Origin: CBFIDA01 sp965661085
Lineage (GTDB): Bacteria > Pseudomonadota > Gammaproteobacteria > Comchoanobacterales > Comchoanobacteraceae
Direction: 5' to 3'
Assembly: GCA_965661085.1 (NCBI GenBank)
Contig: CBFIDA010000007.1
Coordinates: 1-64,000 of the forward strand
Length of the DNA stretch: 64,000 bases
The notes beneath the pieces were generated by a model. It saw nothing but the letters and a program-made list of their open reading frames with translations, was not told the origin of the DNA and did not search any database. Positions 26,796-36,966 of this stretch are shown here, in pieces (position 1 is the stretch's first letter; every line of letters starts with the position of its first letter). The position numbers and the translations under genes are program-made.

Positions 26796-27854
26796 TCAAA
26801 TGGAACGGCTTGCGTGGTCTCGAACCAAATGCACCAGGTCTTTGACGCGCGCAGGATCGGTGGTTTTGAGGATGCCATGACCCAAATTGAAGATGAAGCC
26901 TGGCACATCCATCATCATGTCCAGAATGGGGGTGACATGCCCGGATAAAGTGTCCTTGTCAGGACTCAAGAGTGCATGAGGGTCCAAATTGCCTTGGATG
27001 GCCTTTTTGCCACCAAACAGTGCTTTGGCTTCGGCCAAGGATGCGCTGTAGTCGATGCCAATGCCATCGCAGTCTGTGGTCATAATATGGTGCCACCAAG
27101 GTTGGGCGCCTTTGGTAAATAAGACAATGGGGATGTTGTGGTGTTGTTTGATGCGTTTGATGATGCGTTGCATGCCATGCAGTGAGAACACGGGATAGTC
27201 GGCATGACTCAAGCGTCCCCCCCAAGTATCAAAAAGGATCAGTGCATCCACACCGGCTTCAATTTGTTGGAGGCAGTAATGGATGACATTGTGTTCGAGT
27301 ATCGAGAGGAGCGCTTCAAGGGTTTGTGGATCTTGATGGCGTAGTGTTTTGATGTGATCGAGATTTTTGGTCAGTTTGCCTTCTACCATATAACATGCCA
27401 GCGTCCAGGGCGAGCCTGAAAAACCCAGCAAAGGCACACGATTGTCCAGTGCTTGTTTTGTTTTTTGGATGCCGTCATACACATAGCGTGTGTGTTCAAA
27501 AGCATGTTTGTGCGTGCGTTTGTGTACATCAGACATGGTGCGAATGGGGGCTTGAATGACGGGGCCAATGCCTTCTTTGAAGATCAAGTCGACTGACATT
27601 GCTTCTGGCAATGTCAGAATGTCTGAAAAAATGATGGCGGCATCCAAATCAAATTGATCAATGGGTTGCAATGTCACGTCGCAGACAGCGTCTGGGTTTT
27701 TACACAGGGCCATGAATCCACCTGTCGCACGGCGGACTTTTTGATAGCTGGGCATGTATCGGCCAGCCTGTCGCATCAGCCAAATGGGAGGGCGGTCATT
27801 GGGGGTGCAGGCAAGTGCGTTGAGCAATCTAGTGTTGCGGGGTGGATGCGGCAT
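26796..27854 (-). CDS. hemE: Uroporphyrinogen decarboxylase
   Basis: HemE decarboxylates the four acetate side chains of uroporphyrinogen III to coproporphyrinogen III in heme synthesis. The signature PPIWLMRQAGRYMPSYQ near the N-terminus contains the substrate-binding arginines, and GFSGSPWTLACYMVEG is the second hallmark. FNLGHGILKTTDPARV is the conserved C-terminal motif. Length 352 residues fits the family. The start ATG 27854 lies inside the 3' end of the upstream permease gene, an overlap of 26 bases that suggests coupling. Confidence 0.96.
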   Translation of the reverse strand: MPHPPRNTRLLNALACTPNDRPPIWLMRQAGRYMPSYQKVRRATGGFMALCKNPDAVCDVTLQPIDQFDLDAAIIFSDILTLPEAMSVDLIFKEGIGPVIQAPIRTMSDVHKRTHKHAFEHTRYVYDGIQKTKQALDNRVPLLGFSGSPWTLACYMVEGKLTKNLDHIKTLRHQDPQTLEALLSILEHNVIHYCLQQIEAGVDALILFDTWGGRLSHADYPVFSLHGMQRIIKRIKQHHNIPIVLFTKGAQPWWHHIMTTDCDGIGIDYSASLAEAKALFGGKKAIQGNLDPHALLSPDKDTLSGHVTPILDMMMDVPGFIFNLGHGILKTTDPARVKDLVHLVRDHASRSI

Positions 27855-29103
27855 GATGTGTGGCAGGTGTTGTGTGTTTGGACAAGTGCGGCAAAGCATG
27901 TTGTGTGGCCATGATTTGCAGCACCATGATCATGGTGGCACAGACTGCGATCATGATCAAGCCAAGCTTGCCAAAGGCAACACGGTAACCGGGATTTGGG
28001 CATTTGAGATGATAGCGTGCTTTCCAAACGATCAGCACGGGCACCAAGCCATATAAAACGGCGATGAACACCCCACCATAGCTCAGTGCAGCAATGAAGC
28101 CTGAAGGATACATCAGAGCAAATAAGATGGGAGGCACAAACGATGCCACCATAAGAATGAGTTTGCCACGTGCGTCACGCTTGATGTTCAAACCATCGGC
28201 CAAAAAATCGCCAAGACTGATGATCACACCAAGATAAGAGGTGACCATGGCAAAAAATGAAAAGGCGGCATTGGTGCTGACGATGGCAAAAATGTGTTGT
28301 TGTTGGAGTGTTGCCGACAGGGTGGCCAAAGGATGAGGGGACTGTGCAATGGCCATCAAACTGCCAGGACCCTGTTGTGGCAAAATGCCCACCAACAGAT
28401 ATTCCCAAACAAGGTAAAACACCAACGGCACAATACTGCCAACGATCAGCGCTTTTTTGAGACTGGGAATGTGATCATTCAAGTAATTGCGTAGGCTGGG
28501 CAAAATGATGTGTGACGTGAAAGACAACACCAAGACGGGAATGGCAGCCCACAATAAGTTAGGTTGTCCTCCCTGTAGGTTTTCAGCATGGACATGGGGT
28601 GAGACGGTGACAATCAACAACACATAAGAGACCAACAGGCCGATCATCAAAAATCGATTGAAGAAATCAATGTAGCGAATCCCAAAGTAACCCAAGGCCC
28701 CAAAAAAAACAGCAAATGCCATACAACCTTGATTGTGTGACAAGTGCAAAGACTGATGGGTATAGGCCGACAGCAATGAACCACCACCATCAATGTACGC
28801 TGCAGATGCAGCGTATAAAACCAGTAAAAAACTGAACCAGCTCAACCCTTCCCAAAAGGGCCCTAAAAATTGCTTGGCCATTGAAATGATGTTGGCAGAG
28901 GGGTCGCTGCTGTAAAGGTTGGCTTCCAGCAGTACAAAGAGACAACACAGCATGTAGGCAAAAATCAAGCAGATGGTGGGTACAGCATAATAAAAACCGC
29001 CAACGCCGGTGGTCAATGGCAAAGCCAGCATGCCTGCACCAATGGCGGTTCCAGAAACCAAAAGCATGCCGCCCCAAAGGCGGTGATTGTTGATCCAGGA
29101 CAT
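27829..29103 (-). CDS. Aromatic amino acid permease (HAAAP family, TyrP/Mtr-like)
   Basis: This inner-membrane carrier of 424 residues has about 11 hydrophobic spans. The N-terminal VSGTAIGAGMLALPLTTGVGGF is the signature of the hydroxy/aromatic amino acid permease family, whose members import tyrosine or tryptophan by proton symport. The ATG at 29103 follows an AAAGGGA ribosome-binding site; the upstream extension is not family-like. It lies between uvrA and hemE on the same strand. Tyrosine or tryptophan specificity cannot be resolved. The C-terminal tail is unusually rich in His and Thr. Confidence 0.88.
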   Translation of the reverse strand: MSWINNHRLWGGMLLVSGTAIGAGMLALPLTTGVGGFYYAVPTICLIFAYMLCCLFVLLEANLYSSDPSANIISMAKQFLGPFWEGLSWFSFLLVLYAASAAYIDGGGSLLSAYTHQSLHLSHNQGCMAFAVFFGALGYFGIRYIDFFNRFLMIGLLVSYVLLIVTVSPHVHAENLQGGQPNLLWAAIPVLVLSFTSHIILPSLRNYLNDHIPSLKKALIVGSIVPLVFYLVWEYLLVGILPQQGPGSLMAIAQSPHPLATLSATLQQQHIFAIVSTNAAFSFFAMVTSYLGVIISLGDFLADGLNIKRDARGKLILMVASFVPPILFALMYPSGFIAALSYGGVFIAVLYGLVPVLIVWKARYHLKCPNPGYRVAFGKLGLIMIAVCATMIMVLQIMATQHALPHLSKHTTPATHHAASTPQH

Positions 29104-29230
29104 GGTAAGAATCCCTTTGGTGGTCGATGACTGTGATCGCCGCTTTCTATGCGCCAAACGTACTCAGTATGCCGTATGTTCCCTATGTCCACAAGTTAAA
29201 AATACATGAGGTCAGCGCAGTACATATTTT

Positions 29231-32083
29231 CTATGTTTGAGGCGATTTGTGTTTTTTGGTTTTCAGATAGGGTTTGAGGAAGCGTCCAGTATGCGATTTT
29301 CGACATTTTGAAACGTCTTCCGGTGTGCCTGTGGCCAAGATTTGGCCACCACCATGCCCACCCTCTGGGCCAATGTCAATGATCCAATCTGCTGTTTTGA
29401 TGACATCCAAATGATGCTCAATCATGATCACCGTATTGCCCTGATCACGCAAAGTATGACACACATGCAGCAGTTGTTTGACATCGTGAAAATGCAAGCC
29501 CGTTGTTGGTTCATCCAAAATATAAAGGGTGTTGCCGGTGGCGCGCTTGGAAAGTTCACGCGAGAGTTTGATGCGTTGTGCTTCGCCGCCAGACAGTGTG
29601 GTGGCAGATTGCCCAAGTTTCAAGTATCCCAGTCCCACTTCTTGTAGGGTAGCAAGTTTACGTGCCAACAAAGGTATGGCATCAAAGAATATGGCAGCTT
29701 CGTCGATGGTCATGGACAAGACTTGATGAATGTTTTTACCTTTGTATGTGATCGATAAGGTATCGCGTTGATAGCGCGTGCCTTGGCATGCATCGCATTT
29801 GACATAGACATCGGACAGGAAGTGCATGGCCACACGAATCATGCCATCGCCTTGGCAAGACTCACACCTACCACCGGCAACATTGAAGCTGAAACGACCC
29901 GGTTTGTAGCCACGTGATCGGGCTTCTTCTGTGTTGGCAAACAGTTCACGTATTGGGGTGAAGAGGCCTGTGTAGGTGGCAGGATTGGATCGGGGGGTAC
30001 GACCGATGGGACTCTGATCGATGGCCACCACTTTATCGAGGTTGTTGAGACCCAGAGCTTCCTTGTGCGCCCCCATACGCTGTGTGCGTACCCGGTTGAG
30101 ATGGGTGAGTGCAATCGGCAACAAGGTGTCATTGATCAGGCTGGATTTGCCTGAGCCCGATACGCCTGTCACACAAGTCATTAAGCCAACTGGAAAGGCA
30201 GCATCGATGTTTTTAAGATTGTTTTCGGTGGCGCCCAAAATGCGCAGCACACGTTTGGGGTCGTAGGGGGTGCGTTTTTGAGGCACGGGAATGTAGGCGC
30301 GGCCTGACAAATAAGCCCCAGTACAGGATGCCTCGACACGCATCAAGTCTTCGGCACATCCTGCCGCCACAACTTCTCCACCATGCACACCTGCACCAGG
30401 ACCAATGTCAATCACGTGATCGGCTTCCCGTATGGCTTCCTCATCATGCTCGACCACGATGACGGTGTTGCCGAGATCTCGCAGGGTGGTCAGTGTCTTC
30501 AGCAAGCGGTTGTTGTCGCGTTGATGCAGACCAATCGAGGGCTCATCGAGGACATACATCACCCCCACCAAGCCAGATCCAATTTGGCTGGCCAGTCGAA
30601 TACGCTGGCCTTCCCCCCCCGACAACGTTTCTGCGGTGCGATTGAGTGTCAGATAATTGAGGCCTACACTGTTTAAAAAATTCAGACGGGCAATGATTTC
30701 ACGTTGAATGCTTTGGGCAATGGTCGCAGATTGACCGGTCAACTGAAGATTGGCAACGGTTTCGGCCAGTTGATCGATGGGCTGTTCGACCCATTGTGGC
30801 AGAGTATGGCTGCCAATGCGCACATGGCGCGCCGTTTCGCCCAGGCGTGAGCCATGGCATTCGGGGCAAACGGTAAAGGTTAAATACTGTGCCAATTGTT
30901 GGCGAACGGCTTCGGACTCGGTGTCTTGATAGCGTCGTGCCATCTGATTGACGATGCCTTCAAAGGCTTTGTTGCGATGCACTGTTCGGCCACGACGTGT
31001 GCGTGAAGTCATGGGCAGGCGTTCGCGACCACTGCCATGCATGAGGATGTCTTGGATGCGCAGGGGTAGTGAGACATAAGGCACGTCAAGACTGAATTGA
31101 AAATGATCTGCCAACTGCACCATCATTTGGTAATAAAAAGGTGTCTTTTTATCCCAGCCTCGAATGGCACCTTGTGCGATGGGTAGGTTTGGATCCACAA
31201 TGATTTTTTCTGGGTCAAAGACACGTTTCATGCCGAGGCCATCGCATGCTGGGCAGGCACCAATGGGGCTGTTGAATGAAAACAGTCTTGGCTCAAGTTG
31301 CCCCACACTGAATCCACATGACGTGCATGCATGTTTGGATGAAAAGGTCAGATATGGCTTGCTGGGTTGATCAATGAAACCAATTTGTACCATCCCTTGA
31401 CTCAACGACAACGCCAACTCCAGCGATTCTGACACGCGAGACCCCAGATCTTTTTTGATTTTGAAACGGTCCACGACAACGGCAATGTTGTGCCGTGTGT
31501 GTGCATCGAGTGCAATGGTATCATCCAGGGCATACATGGTTTGATTGATGACCACGCGTAAAAACCCCTGCCGTTTTAAGTCTTGCATCACATTCAGGTG
31601 CTCGCCTTTCCGATCTTGCACCACGGGTGCAAGCAGCATGACACGTGTGCCTTCGGGCAACTTGGCCATTTGGTCAACAATCTGTGGTATGGTTTGTGCG
31701 GTCAATGCAATCGCGTGCTTGGGACAGTAAGGTGTGCCTACGCGTGCAAAAAGCAAGCGTAGGTAGTCGTAGATTTCAGTGATGGTACCCACCGTGGAAC
31801 GCGGGTTGTTGGACACGGTTTTTTGCTCAATCGCAATGGCGGGAGACAAGCCTGCAATGTGGTCGACATCGGGTTTGTCCATCAAGGATAAGAACTGGCG
31901 CGCATAGGCAGACAGAGATTCCACATAGCGACGTTGGCCTTCTGCATATAAGGTATCAAAGGCCAGCGAAGACTTGCCAGAACCAGAAAGGCCTGTGATG
32001 ACGACCAGTTGATTGCGCGGAATGGTGATGTCAATGTTTTTTAGATTGTGGGTTTTGGCGCCTTTGATGATGATGTCAGTCAT
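29231..32083 (-). CDS. uvrA: Excinuclease ABC subunit A
   Basis: UvrA is the damage-recognition ATPase of nucleotide excision repair. Two ABC modules are present: the first has Walker A GLSGSGKSSLAFDT (about residues 32-45) and the second GVSGSGKSSLINDT. Signatures LSGGEGQRIRLA and LSGGEAQRIKLS are visible, as are two zinc fingers (CxxC pairs such as CTSCGFS/CPACDGLG and CESCQGDG/CDACQGTRY). Length 950 matches the family (940 in E. coli). The start ATG 32083 gives the typical MTDIIIKGAKTHNLKNID beginning. It overlaps the upstream lipoprotein gene by 8 bases. No SOS operator was identified. Confidence 0.97.
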   Translation of the reverse strand: MTDIIIKGAKTHNLKNIDITIPRNQLVVITGLSGSGKSSLAFDTLYAEGQRRYVESLSAYARQFLSLMDKPDVDHIAGLSPAIAIEQKTVSNNPRSTVGTITEIYDYLRLLFARVGTPYCPKHAIALTAQTIPQIVDQMAKLPEGTRVMLLAPVVQDRKGEHLNVMQDLKRQGFLRVVINQTMYALDDTIALDAHTRHNIAVVVDRFKIKKDLGSRVSESLELALSLSQGMVQIGFIDQPSKPYLTFSSKHACTSCGFSVGQLEPRLFSFNSPIGACPACDGLGMKRVFDPEKIIVDPNLPIAQGAIRGWDKKTPFYYQMMVQLADHFQFSLDVPYVSLPLRIQDILMHGSGRERLPMTSRTRRGRTVHRNKAFEGIVNQMARRYQDTESEAVRQQLAQYLTFTVCPECHGSRLGETARHVRIGSHTLPQWVEQPIDQLAETVANLQLTGQSATIAQSIQREIIARLNFLNSVGLNYLTLNRTAETLSGGEGQRIRLASQIGSGLVGVMYVLDEPSIGLHQRDNNRLLKTLTTLRDLGNTVIVVEHDEEAIREADHVIDIGPGAGVHGGEVVAAGCAEDLMRVEASCTGAYLSGRAYIPVPQKRTPYDPKRVLRILGATENNLKNIDAAFPVGLMTCVTGVSGSGKSSLINDTLLPIALTHLNRVRTQRMGAHKEALGLNNLDKVVAIDQSPIGRTPRSNPATYTGLFTPIRELFANTEEARSRGYKPGRFSFNVAGGRCESCQGDGMIRVAMHFLSDVYVKCDACQGTRYQRDTLSITYKGKNIHQVLSMTIDEAAIFFDAIPLLARKLATLQEVGLGYLKLGQSATTLSGGEAQRIKLSRELSKRATGNTLYILDEPTTGLHFHDVKQLLHVCHTLRDQGNTVIMIEHHLDVIKTADWIIDIGPEGGHGGGQILATGTPEDVSKCRKSHTGRFLKPYLKTKKHKSPQT

Positions 32084-32483
32084 GATGTGATTTGGGTCCA
32101 TGATGGCAAAATGCTGTACATTGACGGTGTGTGTGGACAATGCCACCGCATGATGCAAAACAGGTGTTGTAGGTGTCTACACAGCCACAGTCTTTGGTGC
32201 ATCGGTTAGAGATGTAAGGCAATGACCCTTGATTTTTGGAGGTGTGCAACAAGCCTGATGCCACCAATCTCAGAGCGCCCTCAGTTGCCTTACAGTGGTT
32301 GTACTGTGTTGCGCATTGCGTGTCGCACTGTGTGCGCTGCACCAAACACTGACGAATACAGCGCCTGCCAGAAGCGCTTGATGCCTGTTTGTATTGATAG
32401 GACGTTTTATAAATGGGACCACATGCGGTGATCAAAATGGTCAGACATGACCACAAGAAGGCTGATTTGTGGTGTTTAAACAT
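32076..32483 (-). CDS. Cysteine-rich lipoprotein of unknown function
   Basis: This 135-residue protein starts with a lipoprotein signal: MFKHHKSAFLWSCLTILITA followed by the lipobox cysteine. The mature part contains about a dozen cysteines spaced in CxxxC/CxxxC pairs (RCIRQCLVQRTQC, DTQCATQYNHC, RCTKDCGCVDTYNTC), which suggests disulfides in the periplasm or a metal-binding role. The family is not recognised. It sits between a Bcr/CflA efflux gene (12 bases upstream) and uvrA (8-base overlap), so it is likely cotranscribed. Confidence 0.8.
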   Translation of the reverse strand: MFKHHKSAFLWSCLTILITACGPIYKTSYQYKQASSASGRRCIRQCLVQRTQCDTQCATQYNHCKATEGALRLVASGLLHTSKNQGSLPYISNRCTKDCGCVDTYNTCFASCGGIVHTHRQCTAFCHHGPKSHHD

Positions 32484-32495
32484 GGTCTACTCCAG

Positions 32496-33707
32496 TTAGG
32501 TTTGCGTGGCTTTGATCAATGCGGTTTTTTGACTGTGTCTGAGATGCAGCAGCATGGCCGACAGTAGCAGGGTCAACATGACGGTAAGAATTTCATACCA
32601 AACGTGGTTGTTGAGGTGTGCAACCAACGCGCTGATGGCCGTGCCAGTCAGACTGATACCTGTTGAATAAACCGCCATTTTAACCCCCATGGGTTGATCG
32701 GATGCCTCCATGGCCATACGCTGTAAATTGGGTCCACAAAATCCTGCGCCAAAGGTGGTACAGGCGACGCCCAGCAACCAGGACCAATGTAAAGTTTGGT
32801 CATCAACAAACAAGCCGCATGCCATCGCCAGTGTGATCACACAAGCAGCCACGGCAATGATCAAGCCATACCATATGATCTCTGTCATGCTGTGATGTTC
32901 GATCAACAATGGGATCATTCGATTGCCCAGCATGTACCCCCCAAAAACCAGCGCCTGGGTGATGGCATACAATTGTGGTGAAGCATGATAATGATGAATG
33001 ATCAAAAACGGCCCAAAAGTCAACCAAGCGATCAACATGCCAAAGGTGCAACAGTTTGCAACGACAGGGCGTGTGAAGGCGCTTTTTTTTACAATGTGCC
33101 AATAGCGCAATGCAATGGGTTTGAGATGGATGGGGTTGGATTTTTTTAAGGTTTCGGGCATAAAAACAAACAGACCCGATAACGTGATGCTTGCGACAAA
33201 GGCCAGTATTGTAAACAACAAACGCCAAGACCCCAAAAGCAGCACGCCTCCACCCATGATCGGGCCTATGGCAGGCGCTGTGACCGTGATGCAGCTCATC
33301 AGTGCCAAAATTTTGATGGCTTTCTTGCCTGAAAAGCTCTCATGGATGGCGGCATATCCAGCAACAATCACCGAGCCAACCGTGGTGCCTTGAATGAACC
33401 TTGCCACCAACAAAGTTGCCAAATCATGCGTGAGGGCACAAATCACACAGCTGATTAAAAAACAAATGCCACCCGCCAATAAAATTGGTCTGCGACCAAA
33501 GCGATCACACAGAGGACCAATAAGCCATTGCAGGCAGGCAGAGCCAGCAAACCACATGGTCAAGGTCATTTGCACATGCGGCATGTCCAGATGCAGATCT
33601 TTTTGTATGGCAGGCAGCGCAGGCAAATACATGTCTGTGGACAAGTACACGGACATTTCGTATGCCACAAGCAAAAATGGGAACAGCATCAAAGAGTGTT
33701 TGCGCAT
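32496..33707 (-). CDS. Bcr/CflA-type MFS drug efflux protein
   Basis: This 12-span major facilitator protein of 403 residues belongs to the Bcr/CflA (DHA1) drug/proton antiporter group. The motif STDMYLPALPAIQKDL in TM1 is diagnostic of this group, as is GPLCDRFGRRPILLAGG between TM2 and TM3. It is the first gene of a minus-strand run with a lipoprotein gene and uvrA. The substrate is not predictable. A good promoter lies about 30-55 bases upstream. Confidence 0.9.
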   Translation of the reverse strand: MRKHSLMLFPFLLVAYEMSVYLSTDMYLPALPAIQKDLHLDMPHVQMTLTMWFAGSACLQWLIGPLCDRFGRRPILLAGGICFLISCVICALTHDLATLLVARFIQGTTVGSVIVAGYAAIHESFSGKKAIKILALMSCITVTAPAIGPIMGGGVLLLGSWRLLFTILAFVASITLSGLFVFMPETLKKSNPIHLKPIALRYWHIVKKSAFTRPVVANCCTFGMLIAWLTFGPFLIIHHYHASPQLYAITQALVFGGYMLGNRMIPLLIEHHSMTEIIWYGLIIAVAACVITLAMACGLFVDDQTLHWSWLLGVACTTFGAGFCGPNLQRMAMEASDQPMGVKMAVYSTGISLTGTAISALVAHLNNHVWYEILTVMLTLLLSAMLLHLRHSQKTALIKATQT

Positions 33708-33734
33708 GTGGTCTACCGTTTTGAGTCAGATGCC

Positions 33735-33763
33735 ATTCTAAAGTAGATTTGAAACAATGTCAT
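33735..33763 (-). promoter_or_regulatory. Promoter of the efflux-lipoprotein-uvrA run
   Basis: On the minus strand ATGACA (33763-33758), 17 bases and TAGAAT (33740-33735) match the sigma-70 consensus in five of six positions each, 28 bases before the start of the efflux gene. Confidence 0.55.
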
Positions 33764-34172
33764 CTTTTGTGGACGTTGCATGTTTGGATGAGCCATGCAT
33801 GTCATTGTGTGTCACCCTCAGATCAGACCCCATTGGGATGACATCAAAAGGACGCATTAAAACATTGATGGAGGCGGCATCGTACTTAAAGTCTCATAGG
33901 TGCAGATGCAATGCCTGCTCAGATTCAAACAACGTGTCCATAAAAAATATGGATCTTACCAAAATTGCTCAGCCTGAAAATGATGCATCCACGACCAACC
34001 CCCCATTGGGTGCAAAACATACACCAGGGCAGTGTCGGCATGGCTCAAGGCATGAGTCATCGTGGGTTTTTGAGGTTGCACGGCATACAATATATGGCTC
34101 AGAGTGTTTGAGCCCATTCACATGGCGTGATAAATTGAATCACACCGGTGTAAACATGGATACATTGCCATC
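33764..34172. other. Intergenic region before the aldehyde dehydrogenase gene
   Basis: About 410 bases. A plus-strand frame (33757-34176, 139 codons) overlaps the dehydrogenase start by ATGA. Its composition (many Ser, Cys, Asn, His) and lack of a Shine-Dalgarno do not support a real gene. No RNA gene or strong promoter is seen. Confidence 0.35.
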
Positions 34173-35558
34173 ATGACCATCACAGCCATCAATCCCACCA
34201 CAGGCCAAATTTTAGATACCTGGTCTTGGATGACGTCTTCTGAGATTGAAGCAATCTTGGATCTTGCACAATCGACATTTCAAGCTCACCGTCTCGATGC
34301 CATGCGGCAACGCAGCCAATGGCTGATGTGTTTGGCCGATGATTTTGATGCGCATCTTGATGCTTGGGCGACACTGATCACCACCACCATGGGCAAACCG
34401 ATCGAACTGTCCAAAAGAGAAGTTTCAAAGTGTGCCGATGCATGTCGTCATTTTGCATCGTCAGGTGTGGCATTGTTGGCACCTCAAATTGTTGAGACCC
34501 ATCTCAAGAAAAGCAGCGTGCATCATCTGCCATTGGGGCCCATTCTGGCCATCATGCCTTGGAATTATCCTTTGTGGCAAGTCATACGATTGCTTGCACC
34601 CAACATCATGCTGGGGAACACGTTTGTCCTGGCCCATGCACCCATTGTCACGGCAGTAGGCATTCGATTGCAGCAAACTTTTGAGCGTTTGGGGTGCCCG
34701 GTAGGGTTGTTTCAAGTGATATGGACATCGCATGAGGACATGGCAACCATCATCCAAGATCGGCGTATTGCGGGTGTGAGTTTCACGGGCAGCGATCGTG
34801 TGGGCGGCACAGTTGCCGCACTGGCAGGCAAAGCCCTTAAACCCACTGTGATAGAGTGTGGGGGGAGTGATCCTTATGTGGTGCTTGCAGATGCGGATGT
34901 GGCACATGCAGCATCGGTGTGTGTGGCCATGCGCTTGACCAACAGTGGTCAAGTTTGTATTTCTGCCAAACGCATCATTGTGGACCGCAGCATCCATCAG
35001 GATTTTTTGGATGCGGTGGTTGCTCAGGTGGCCCAGTATACCATGGGGGATCCGATGTCGCCTTTGACGCAGCTTGGTCCCATGGCACGGTGTGATTTGC
35101 GCGCATATGTGCATCAGCAAGTGCAGCAGAGTGTCCGTGATGGGGCATGTTGTGTGCAGGGCGGTGTGATGCCACAGGGTGAGGGTTTTTATTACCCTGC
35201 AACGATTTTAACGGGTGTGCAGTCTGGTATGGCTGCATTCAATGAAGAGGTTTTTGGCCCGGTGGTTGCATTGATTGAAGCGAGCGATGAAGCACATGCC
35301 ATTGATTTGGCCAATGACAGCATGTATGGCCTTGGCGCTGCGATTTTTACGCAGGATGTTGCGCGTGCAGAACGTTTGGCCATCGAACAGTTGCAAGCCG
35401 GTTGTTGTATGGTGAATGGGGGCGTGTCGTCCGACGTGCGTTTGCCTTTTGGTGGCATCAAACAATCGGGCTATGGGCGTGAGCTGGGCATGCCCAGTGT
35501 TCAAAGTTTTGCCAATGTCAAAACCATCGGGGTTCACGACACGTCAGCGTTAAGTTGA
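34173..35558 (+). CDS. NAD(P)-dependent aldehyde dehydrogenase (succinate-semialdehyde type)
   Basis: This 461-residue enzyme of the ALDH superfamily oxidises an aldehyde to a carboxylic acid with NAD(P)+. Catalytic features are VIECGGSDPYVVLADADV (the usual ELGG Glu motif, with Cys in place of Leu), the nucleophile in NSGQVCISAKRIIV, and EVFGPVVALIEA near the C-terminus. The short N-terminus and the PWNYPLWQVIRLLAPN segment resemble succinate-semialdehyde dehydrogenases of the Sad/GabD2 type. The substrate is therefore probably succinate semialdehyde, but this is inferred. It ends by overlapping the convergent histidine kinase gene by 9 bases. Confidence 0.92.
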   Translation: MTITAINPTTGQILDTWSWMTSSEIEAILDLAQSTFQAHRLDAMRQRSQWLMCLADDFDAHLDAWATLITTTMGKPIELSKREVSKCADACRHFASSGVALLAPQIVETHLKKSSVHHLPLGPILAIMPWNYPLWQVIRLLAPNIMLGNTFVLAHAPIVTAVGIRLQQTFERLGCPVGLFQVIWTSHEDMATIIQDRRIAGVSFTGSDRVGGTVAALAGKALKPTVIECGGSDPYVVLADADVAHAASVCVAMRLTNSGQVCISAKRIIVDRSIHQDFLDAVVAQVAQYTMGDPMSPLTQLGPMARCDLRAYVHQQVQQSVRDGACCVQGGVMPQGEGFYYPATILTGVQSGMAAFNEEVFGPVVALIEASDEAHAIDLANDSMYGLGAAIFTQDVARAERLAIEQLQAGCCMVNGGVSSDVRLPFGGIKQSGYGRELGMPSVQSFANVKTIGVHDTSALS

Positions 35559-36944
35559 TGTTTCATGCGAAGTGGTGGTCTTGTGCGCCAAATCATCTTG
35601 AGAGGCAATGGGCACCTGGCTGAAACGTATATGGACGGTGGTGCCCTGATCAATGCCATCACTGTGTATTGCAATGCAGCCATGCATCGCTACGATCAAC
35701 AGCCTGCTCAAATAAAGTCCCAAGCCAACACCAGCCTCATTGTGTTGCGTGATAGAATCAAGTGATGTCTCGTGCAAGTGTGTTTGAGGCGGAACGGAGG
35801 CAAAGGAAGCAAACAATTGCTTTTGTGTGTCTTTTGTCAGGCCATAGCCACGGTCTTGTATGGCCAATTGCAGTGTGCCATCTTGCCAATGATGGGCAAT
35901 GACAATGGTCGAATGCTCCGGAGAATATTTGATGGCGTTTTGTAGAATGTTGTAGAGAATCTGTCGCATTTTCAGAGGGTTCAGCCTCAAAAAAGGTATG
36001 GGCTTGTATGACGCAATGTGCAGTTGAATTGCTTTTTTTTGTAAGAGGGGTTCAAGTCCCAGTTTCACTTCGTGAAGGAACGTTTGTAAGCATATGGCTT
36101 GTGGCTCACTGTTTTTTGGACGCCGAATGGCCTTGGAAAACCCAAGGGTTTGATTCACCAGCTCCAACATGTGCGTGCTGTTTTCTTCAATTTGTTGCAA
36201 ATACTGTCTTTGTTTGGTAGGCAATGGCCCCATTCTTCCCTCGAGCATCAGCTCGCAGAATCCCTTGATGGCAGACAATGGCGTGCGCAACTCATGTGAA
36301 AGCTCATTCAGCAAATGGTTTTTCATTTCGCACTTTTTTAAAATCAGTGCGTTGTCTTTTTCCAATTGTTCTAACTTTTGTTTTAAGGCTTCAAGGCTGT
36401 CAGATGCCCCATCCTGATTGGGTGTCAGATCACCCATGCTGGTACAAGTCATTTTGATGTGCTGGCTTTGTTGGATGAAACCATGGTGGCTGCATTGTTG
36501 TGGCGTGATGCCATGCCATCTTTTTTGTGGATCTTGGATAAATGGATATTGATCTGTTGTCCGTTGCATCTGAGGGTATGTGTCAATCACACAAAGAATG
36601 ATGTGGTCATCAATGGTCAAGGATTGTGCCAAACGAACCATATGAAGCACAAGTGGCCCTTGGTGTTTGAGATTGGGATGCGCTCGACATTGGGTGGTGA
36701 TCACCTCACTTGAGGTATGGCAGGATTTACGGGCAGACTGGATGTGGTGAAGCTCATGTGGGGCGATGAGCATGGATTCAAGCTGTGTGGTGCTGTAAGT
36801 GTGTTGCTGCAGTTCTAGCCCAACCAACAGTCGGTTTGGAGCATACAGCAAACAATCTTCGGAGTCGATGACGTAAACGGAATGTGCTAGAAGGTGCTTT
36901 AAAACATGGGGGATGGCGTCGTGCATGTGACTCAAATCCATCAT
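35550..36944 (-). CDS. Cytoplasmic sensor histidine kinase
   Basis: This 464-residue histidine kinase has no membrane span. The N-terminal 120 residues look like a PAS-type sensor domain (VYVIDSEDCLLYAPNRLLVG). A coiled coil (about 183-210) leads to the dimerisation domain with the H-box ELSHELRTPLSAIKGF (His217). The ATP domain shows the N-box LYNILQNAIKYS (Asn336), G1 IQDRGYGL and G2 GVGLGLYLSR. It lies 22 bases after an AraC-type response regulator gene on the same strand, so the two form a two-component system. With no membrane segments it should sense a cytoplasmic signal. The stimulus is unknown. Confidence 0.92.
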   Translation of the reverse strand: MMDLSHMHDAIPHVLKHLLAHSVYVIDSEDCLLYAPNRLLVGLELQQHTYSTTQLESMLIAPHELHHIQSARKSCHTSSEVITTQCRAHPNLKHQGPLVLHMVRLAQSLTIDDHIILCVIDTYPQMQRTTDQYPFIQDPQKRWHGITPQQCSHHGFIQQSQHIKMTCTSMGDLTPNQDGASDSLEALKQKLEQLEKDNALILKKCEMKNHLLNELSHELRTPLSAIKGFCELMLEGRMGPLPTKQRQYLQQIEENSTHMLELVNQTLGFSKAIRRPKNSEPQAICLQTFLHEVKLGLEPLLQKKAIQLHIASYKPIPFLRLNPLKMRQILYNILQNAIKYSPEHSTIVIAHHWQDGTLQLAIQDRGYGLTKDTQKQLFASFASVPPQTHLHETSLDSITQHNEAGVGLGLYLSRLLIVAMHGCIAIHSDGIDQGTTVHIRFSQVPIASQDDLAHKTTTSHETST

Positions 36945-36966
36945 CTACCTCCTGTGCTTACAAACG

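Noticed and set aside
33757..34176. A 139-codon frame overlapping the aldehyde dehydrogenase start by ATGA
   Set aside because: Its composition (many Ser, Cys, Asn and His) is unlike the neighbouring genes, there is no Shine-Dalgarno, and no family is recognisable.
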